Origin: a virus
Direction: 5' to 3' (one strand)
IMG/VR virus record: IMGVR_UViG_3300046694_000140
Coordinates: 1 to 42,603 of that record
Length of the DNA: 42,603 bases
Position numbers and translations under genes: made by a program. Shown here one piece after another: positions 38,211-42,603 of the stretch. The notes beneath the pieces are model-generated. The model searched no databases and had not been told where the DNA came from. It saw only the letters and a list, made by a program, of their open reading frames with translations. How positions within the stretch are numbered: the first letter of the stretch is position 1; each line of letters begins with the position of its first letter.

Positions 38211-39956
38211 CTACTCGAAGGCTTCCTTGTTGAGTTTGTAAGCGACCCAGGCGTCCATCAGGGCTGCGACGTTGTCGATCTTGGCGTCCTGGCGCTTCTT
38301 CAACAGCTTCCGGTTTCCGTTCGTATCCTCCATGGTGATGGCGTTACCCATGGCGAACATCATCAGCTGCTGATCAAATTTCAAGAGTCGTTCTTCACTA
38401 AGAGTCTTGAGTTCCCCAAGCGGGACAGACTCAGTCCTCGCCCCCTGAATCACTTTCTCGATGCCGAACGGACCGTTCTCCTGCTCCCAACGAGTTACGA
38501 ACTCCTTGGCGTTGTACGGGTCATAACCAAGACAACGAACGTCATAGCTCTTACGCTCGATGTGTGCATCGAGGTCGTCGTAGACCTCCATCATGTCGAG
38601 GATCTCACCCTCCAGAACGTGGAGGCTTCCCTCGGCGATGAACTCCTCGTACTTCTGGCGCATGGCGCCAGGCAGCTTGTGGAGAGTGTTCGTGGTTATG
38701 TAGCTTCGGGTCTTGACTCCAAAGCCACGCGGCAGTGGGAAGAGGAATGTGAAGGCACAGAAGTCGTCACCCTGCGAAAGGTCAGCCCCCATTGCACAAG
38801 GAAGCTGCCAGTACTCACGCTTAGGACGATGAGGAATGGTTTCCTCGTACGTGAAGAAGTACGTGTAGCCCTCCATCGGGATTCCAAAGCGCTTCGCCAG
38901 GATGTCGTTCCGAGCAGCTGGGGCTTTCTCGGCACGTTCAACGTCGAGTTGGTAAGTCTCATAGGTGATCGTCTTCCCGAGATTCGGGTTGGCTTTCAAC
39001 CACTTCGACGGGTCGCCAACTTCTTCGAGTTCGTCCAGCTTGTAGTGCCAGATCGAAACGTGCGGAGCTTGGTACTCGCCCTTGAGGATGTCAGCGAGTT
39101 CCATTTTGATCGTGTCGCCCGAACCGTTGCGGACGGTTCCCTCTGAGCTGATGGCGACGATCAGGAAGTCGTCCAGCTTCGAGGCGCCTTGCTCGACGGC
39201 GCCGACTACGTCTTCTCGGAGGTCGCCAGACAACCATTCGTCGATGGTCGAGACCTTGGGCCGAAGGCCCTGGAGCTTGTTGATCGACATTGGCCGGACC
39301 TCAAGCAGAGATCCAGTCAGGAAGTTCTCGACGCCCTTCTTGGTCGACGCCAGCTTGACACGGTTGGCCTTGGAGCCTGTCGTGTTCTGCATCGACCCTT
39401 CAGTGAGGAACTTGAACAGAGGTCCGCGGCTGCGGATGATCGCTGTCCTGAACGGCGACATGACCTCGTCGGCCTGCTTCATCGTCGGCGCCGTGGTGAT
39501 CTGATGCGTCGTCGCTGTGTCGATGTTCAGGAAGTACGCCTGAATGCAGGCGGCGTACATGGACTTGGCGGCTCCGCGGGCGACGATCAAGTACTGCTTT
39601 GTCGTCAGCCGCTTCTTGACTACCTTGTCCTCGTAGTGACCCTCTTCGCCATTCTCGCCCGGAACGTACACACTCCGGTTGACGAAGTAGTACCAGCCGA
39701 AGATCTGCTCAGCCCACAGTTTGAACGTTGGCAGCAGGTTCAGATCACTGCCGTCTGTGAGTGTGAGTTCCTTCTCGCAGTAGAGGATGAAACCCTCGAC
39801 TGCAGCGTCGTCGTAGTAGATGGACGGGTTGGCGATGAGCGCGTCGACACGGTTCATCTCCATGGAGATCTCCCGGTTGACGGGGATCTCTCCGCGGACT
39901 ACCGCATCACGGAACCTCCCGTAGTAGACCGGGACGGCCGTGTTAGACATAGCCAT
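38211..39956 (-). CDS. terL: Terminase large subunit
   Basis: The 581-residue protein has an ATPase with ARGAAKS (about residues 123-129, in place of a standard P-loop), Walker B-like VSTIDEW (near 235), and a nuclease domain with ADLSQGDD (near 387), LGYDPYN and KIDNVAALMDAW as the metal-binding acids. It cuts and pumps DNA into the prohead. AGGGTTAGTA precedes the ATG. The order TerL-portal-protease/capsid is standard. Confidence 0.93.
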   Translation of the reverse strand: MAMSNTAVPVYYGRFRDAVVRGEIPVNREISMEMNRVDALIANPSIYYDDAAVEGFILYCEKELTLTDGSDLNLLPTFKLWAEQIFGWYYFVNRSVYVPGENGEEGHYEDKVVKKRLTTKQYLIVARGAAKSMYAACIQAYFLNIDTATTHQITTAPTMKQADEVMSPFRTAIIRSRGPLFKFLTEGSMQNTTGSKANRVKLASTKKGVENFLTGSLLEVRPMSINKLQGLRPKVSTIDEWLSGDLREDVVGAVEQGASKLDDFLIVAISSEGTVRNGSGDTIKMELADILKGEYQAPHVSIWHYKLDELEEVGDPSKWLKANPNLGKTITYETYQLDVERAEKAPAARNDILAKRFGIPMEGYTYFFTYEETIPHRPKREYWQLPCAMGADLSQGDDFCAFTFLFPLPRGFGVKTRSYITTNTLHKLPGAMRQKYEEFIAEGSLHVLEGEILDMMEVYDDLDAHIERKSYDVRCLGYDPYNAKEFVTRWEQENGPFGIEKVIQGARTESVPLGELKTLSEERLLKFDQQLMMFAMGNAITMEDTNGNRKLLKKRQDAKIDNVAALMDAWVAYKLNKEAFE

Positions 39957-39974
39957 TACTAACCCTCCCTCCGA

Positions 39975-40361
39975 CTACGCTCTGCCGGCAAGGGCCTTGG
40001 CGACCTGCTTAGCGGCGTACTTCTTGGTCTCTTCCTTGCCGATCTGGACCAGGATGTCCTTGATGAACTTCCCAGCCTCTTCCTTGGGGCCTGGATTGCC
40101 CTTCTTGTAGCGCTTCTCCAGGTCCATCCGCTCCAGGAAGGTTTTCAGCTCCTCGTTGCTGAGGGACTTCAGTCCTCCGGCCTTCACCTTGGCCTTGGCA
40201 GCCTTGGCGGTCTCGTGATCACCGGAAGCAGCCGGCTTGGCGGCCGAGGGGTTGGCTCGGCGGACGCCCCACTTCATGCCCTTGATGCCGTAGTGCGAAA
40301 GGACGTCGTCCAGTGCCTTCGGTTCGCCGACTACGCGGCCGGCAAGGACGGATCGGTCCAT
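39975..40361 (-). CDS. HYGIKGMKWG-motif phage protein (128 aa)
   Basis: The N-terminus has the motif LSHYGIKGMKWGVRRANPS, found in many phage proteins near head genes, then an Ala/Lys-rich linker and a helical basic C-terminal part (NEELKTFLERMDLEKRYKKG). The motif's function is not established to my knowledge. A related HYGI..SGRYPWGSG motif opens the RNA polymerase-like protein at 325-3054. AGGGGGATTC precedes the ATG, and the gene overlaps the adaptor-like gene by 31 nt. It may be a minor head or packaged protein. Confidence 0.7.
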   Translation of the reverse strand: MDRSVLAGRVVGEPKALDDVLSHYGIKGMKWGVRRANPSAAKPAASGDHETAKAAKAKVKAGGLKSLSNEELKTFLERMDLEKRYKKGNPGPKEEAGKFIKDILVQIGKEETKKYAAKQVAKALAGRA

Positions 40362-40699
40362 GAATCCCCCTCTCGGGTCACGTTGAGACGGAACTCCATC
40401 TTCTTCACTTGCTCGTCGAAGGAGTTGACGAGGTACTGCGTCTGTGGCGGGTCGAACATGAGTCGCACGCGGAAGTACACGTATGACTTGACGGAACTCC
40501 AGCGAGGATCGTTACCGAAGAAGGCGTCCCACGTGGGAACATCATCTTCGATCATGAACCCGCCGACGGGACCGACCCCGAGCTGTTCGAGGTCAGAGAA
40601 CACCGAGTTGATGTGCATCAAGAGGACGTCGTCGAACACCGTCTGCGACGGGTCGACACCACACATCTTCTTGACGCTACTGAGGATGCTCTGTTCCAC
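40331..40699 (-). CDS. Head-tail adaptor (gp6-like)
   Basis: The sequence EQSILSSVKKMCGVDPSQTV, DDVLLMHINSVFSDLEQLGV and YVYFRVRLMFDPPQTQYLVN is the all-helical pattern of gp6-like head-tail connectors of phages infecting Gram-positive bacteria. The GTG at 40699 lies 8 nt after AAAGGAGG; the GTG three codons earlier overlaps the ribosome site and is rejected. It would sit under the portal ring. Its position upstream of the terminase, rather than after the capsid gene, is unusual. Confidence 0.72.
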   Translation of the reverse strand: MEQSILSSVKKMCGVDPSQTVFDDVLLMHINSVFSDLEQLGVGPVGGFMIEDDVPTWDAFFGNDPRWSSVKSYVYFRVRLMFDPPQTQYLVNSFDEQVKKMEFRLNVTREGDSWTDPSLPAA

Positions 40700-40725
40700 G
40701 CGGGACACCTCCTTTCAGGTGTCTA

Positions 40726-41595
40726 CTAGCTGCGGCGGTTGACCTCGGCCTGCACGGCCTTGGCGTTGTAGCCCGCGCGCGTGAGTCGCTGGACACGGGC
40801 ATCGCCGTCACCCCACTCACCTCGCATGACTTCGGCGGCCAGCTGGTTGATGGACTTCTTGGCGTGGTTGTTGCCGAGCAGAAGGCGGTTGACCTCCTTC
40901 TGGACGGTGGAAGCGTTGTAGCCGGCCTTGGTCAGGCGGGCGACTCGGTCGGCGCCGGTTCCCCACACGCCGTCGATGACCTCGGCAGCGATCTGAGAGA
41001 TCGACTTCTTGGGCGGCGCTGCCTTGAGGAGCTTCTCGACTTCGAGCTGGATCAGGTTGGGGACGTAGCCCGCCTCCCGGAGGCGTCGCGCGCGCGTGGG
41101 GTCGACATCCCACTTGCCGGCGATGACTTCCTTGGCGATCTCGACGTTCGACTTCTTGGCCGGAGGCTTCGGAGTCGGGGTCTCGTCCTTGCCGGGTGCC
41201 TGGTAGGCGCCGGTGAAGAACAGCGCGTGGACGTGGTCCATGTGGTTCTCGGTCGGGCTGCCGCGGTCGGCCATCTTGCGGACGACGCCGGGGCTGGTCA
41301 CGGTCGAGGTGATGTGCTGTTCCCAGATGACATGCTGGAGACGGAGGCGGGCGCGGTTGCGCCAGATGTAGTCACGGACCCACTGACCGGCGGCGTGGTT
41401 GTGGACCATGAAGTCCAGGGCACGGCCGGAGTGGTGCTCGGTGTTCGACGCGTCGCCGTCGTAACCCCACATGAACCAGATCTGGTGGCCAGCCGTCTTG
41501 GCGGCGTCGAAGATCTCCTTGGCCCGCGACTTGGTCGGGGCGGTGACCTTGCCCAGCTTGGAACTGACGTACTCGAAGCTGTTCTTGTCGGTCAT
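40726..41595 (-). CDS. Endolysin: M15-like peptidase with three CW_7 repeats
   Basis: The N-terminal catalytic domain has HHSGRALDFMV (H55, D61) and NHMDHVH (about 115-121), the zinc ligands of an M15/ARB-07466-like peptidase that cuts peptidoglycan peptides. A Pro-rich linker leads to three CW_7 (Cpl-7-type) wall-binding repeats (about residues 148-189, 196-238 and 246-288), each with IA.EVI.G.W, RL..AGY and V..EV. No signal peptide is seen, so release depends on the holin. ATG 41595 overlaps the small upstream ORF (ATGA). Confidence 0.85.
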   Translation of the reverse strand: MTDKNSFEYVSSKLGKVTAPTKSRAKEIFDAAKTAGHQIWFMWGYDGDASNTEHHSGRALDFMVHNHAAGQWVRDYIWRNRARLRLQHVIWEQHITSTVTSPGVVRKMADRGSPTENHMDHVHALFFTGAYQAPGKDETPTPKPPAKKSNVEIAKEVIAGKWDVDPTRARRLREAGYVPNLIQLEVEKLLKAAPPKKSISQIAAEVIDGVWGTGADRVARLTKAGYNASTVQKEVNRLLLGNNHAKKSINQLAAEVMRGEWGDGDARVQRLTRAGYNAKAVQAEVNRRS

Positions 41596-41702
41596 GCTGC
41601 CGGAACCTCCTCAGCGGTGTAGTCGGCCGCGGTCTCCTCGGCCAGGGTGTTCTCTTCGTCGTCCTCGACGGGCGGGCACGGGGCGCCGGTGGCGTCGGCC
41701 AT
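41592..41702 (-). CDS. Small acidic ORF (36 aa)
   Basis: GGAGGAAGC precedes ATG 41702 and the stop overlaps the endolysin start by 4 nt (ATGA). The product is acidic (VEDDEENTLAEETAAD), with a single Cys (ATGAPCPPV). No function is recognised. It could serve mainly to couple endolysin translation. Support is the ribosome site and overlap only. Confidence 0.5.
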   Translation of the reverse strand: MADATGAPCPPVEDDEENTLAEETAADYTAEEVPAA

Positions 41703-41713
41703 GCTTCCTCCTT

Positions 41714-42121
41714 CTACCAGAGCTTGGTATCGCCGGGTTGACGGGCGATAACGGGGCGGGGCAAGAGACTCTCATTGCCGTAATGGATGGCATTGTGAGT
41801 GTCATGGGTAACGGTTATCAGGAAATCAGGGTTGAGGATGTCGGGATTTCCAGACTCTATGTCTCCGACGGTCATCGGATTCATATGGTGAATGTAGAGA
41901 CCGGAATGGATGTCGTATCCCTCGATCCCGAGATCACAGCCTTCGTCCCGAGCAATAACCTCGTGCCGGACGTCCCTCCACTGCCGAGAGGTGTAGAACT
42001 TCTGGTTGATCCACCTGTCGGCACCGAACGTGGCTTCGCCGACCTGACCTTGGAGCTTCAGGTAACGAAATCGTTCTTCAAACGTCAAGAACTGACTCAG
42101 AACGAAATAGTTCCTACTCAT
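41714..42121 (-). CDS. HNH endonuclease (packaging-associated)
   Basis: The 135-residue protein from MSRNYFVLSQF has a TSRQWRDVRHEVIARDEGCD segment, LYIHHMNPMTVGDI and ITVTHDTHNAIHYG, a complete HNH core with intact His and Asn residues. HNH proteins beside terminase genes help cut DNA at packaging. Only the MSRN start gives the typical N-terminus; the ribosome site is weak and the start overlaps the upstream stop, so coupling is likely. It lies two genes from the window end, next to the TerS-like gene. Confidence 0.85.
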   Translation of the reverse strand: MSRNYFVLSQFLTFEERFRYLKLQGQVGEATFGADRWINQKFYTSRQWRDVRHEVIARDEGCDLGIEGYDIHSGLYIHHMNPMTVGDIESGNPDILNPDFLITVTHDTHNAIHYGNESLLPRPVIARQPGDTKLW

Positions 42122-42467
42122 CTTGATCAGATTCGGTCGGAGGGGGCCCATTTCCGGTATAGGCACGGAAGTAGTCCATCGCCTCACGGAACAGCTCGTC
42201 GGATTTGACCGAGGCTTCCATGGCTTCCTTCTTGACGACCATGAGCTCGTTCTCATGCCGAATCCTCTGCTGTTCAAGCCGTTCTCTCGACGAACCGAGC
42301 TTCAGCAGTGCCGTCGTCTCAGTTGCCGATGCAGTTCCATCCCGAAGACGCTCCTCGACGAGGTCGTAGGCCAGCGCGATCATCTGGTTCTCTCGACCCT
42401 GAGGAGTTGTCGCCGGTCTGGTAGCACTTCCTGACTTTTCAGGGTCCCTTCTGGGACGCGTGACCAT
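42114..42467 (-). CDS. Putative terminase small subunit-like protein (117 aa)
   Basis: A basic, Arg-rich N-terminus is followed by QMIALAYDLVEERLRDGTAS and LLKLGSSRERLEQQRIRHEN, a helical family commonly encoded at the start of the packaging module in phages of Gram-positive bacteria. It probably takes the small-terminase role, but no HTH can be confirmed by eye. AAAGGAG precedes the ATG. It is the first gene read from the right end. Confidence 0.5.
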   Translation of the reverse strand: MVTRPRRDPEKSGSATRPATTPQGRENQMIALAYDLVEERLRDGTASATETTALLKLGSSRERLEQQRIRHENELMVVKKEAMEASVKSDELFREAMDYFRAYTGNGPPPTESDQDE

Positions 42468-42603
42468 AGTTTCAACTCCTTTCGATCAGGTTCCTGTCAA
42501 GAAAAGAAGGGGATAGGGGTGCGGGGAAAGGGGAAACATGCCGCCGGAGAAACCACGGGGGCAAAAAGTTTGTGGGAAAAGTCCCCGCGGGGGAAAATAT
42601 AGG
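42468..42603. other. Noncoding right end, possible genome terminus
   Basis: These 136 bases hold no gene. On the minus strand they start CCTATATTTTCCCCCGCGGGG, with a C/G-rich palindrome, run through a pyrimidine-rich stretch and contain TTGACA 35 bases before the first ATG without a matching -10. This is where a cos site or left genome end would be expected. No direct repeat with the other window end is visible. Confidence 0.4.

Noticed and set aside
41161-41190. GGGGTCTC resembling the leader motif in the endolysin gene
   Set aside because: It encodes the Pro/Thr linker of the endolysin, lacks the flanking GTA, and has no promoter boxes; a chance match.
41592-42467. Lysogeny functions near the packaging end
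   Set aside because: I looked for an integrase, repressor or attachment site here and elsewhere and found none; the genes are HNH, TerS-like, a small acidic ORF and the endolysin.
42468-42603. Host-type promoter with TTGACA before the TerS-like gene
   Set aside because: No -10 hexamer lies 16-19 nt downstream; the ribosome site and start codon occupy that space.

Overview
The window reads as an almost complete genome of a tailed, siphovirus-type double-stranded DNA phage. Every supported gene lies on the minus strand, so the conventional orientation is the reverse complement: the packaging genes are at the right end (42.5 kb) and the replication and transcription genes at the left end. The G+C-rich codon use, an endolysin with three CW_7 wall-binding repeats and a ReqiPepy6 Gp37-like tail protein point to a Gram-positive host, most likely an actinobacterium. 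The host genus cannot be read from the sequence. I see no integrase, excisionase, recognisable immunity repressor, tRNA or CRISPR array, so a lytic lifestyle is the simplest reading.

Layout in transcription order (right to left). 42.5-40.3 kb: a TerS-like protein, an HNH endonuclease, a 36-residue acidic ORF, the endolysin, a gp6-like head-tail adaptor and a protein with an HYGIKGMKWG motif. 40.0-34.2 kb: large terminase, portal, a fused prohead protease-major capsid protein with a strong internal start for capsid alone, a head-closure protein and a tail terminator. 34.2-21.4 kb: major tail protein, tail assembly chaperone, a second major-tail-protein paralogue, a beta-helix receptor-binding or depolymerase protein, a gp10-like protein, a tape measure of about 1770 residues with six internal repeats, a distal tail protein, a Gp37-like protein, a small tail protein and a fibronectin-type-III tail protein. 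21.4-13.8 kb: a holin and a run of small, mostly membrane-anchored proteins. Six genes in this run have their own promoter-like element and several are followed by a hairpin terminator.

13.8-4.9 kb is the replication module. It holds a three-part fusion (SF3 helicase, archaeo-eukaryotic primase, family-B DNA polymerase), a likely ssDNA-binding protein, several small genes joined by GTGA or ATGA stop-start overlaps, and an SF2 (SNF2-like) helicase. A 380-bp noncoding island at 4500-4880 is packed with inverted repeats and copies of a GTGAAATCTGA motif, and is a candidate origin or control region. The left end holds a NUMOD4/HNH-like protein without the usual histidines, two PD-(D/E)XK nucleases, a 909-residue single-chain RNA polymerase-like protein with the DFDGD motif, and a small widely conserved phage protein.

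The most interesting signals are: a promoter-like architecture repeated seven times (CGCA, 14 nt, TATRAT, usually then GAGACCCCTAC) in a phage that also encodes its own RNA polymerase-like protein; the membrane-protein island those elements control; a C-terminal domain shared by the capsid and tail-tube proteins; the internal capsid start; and the helicase-primase-polymerase fusion.
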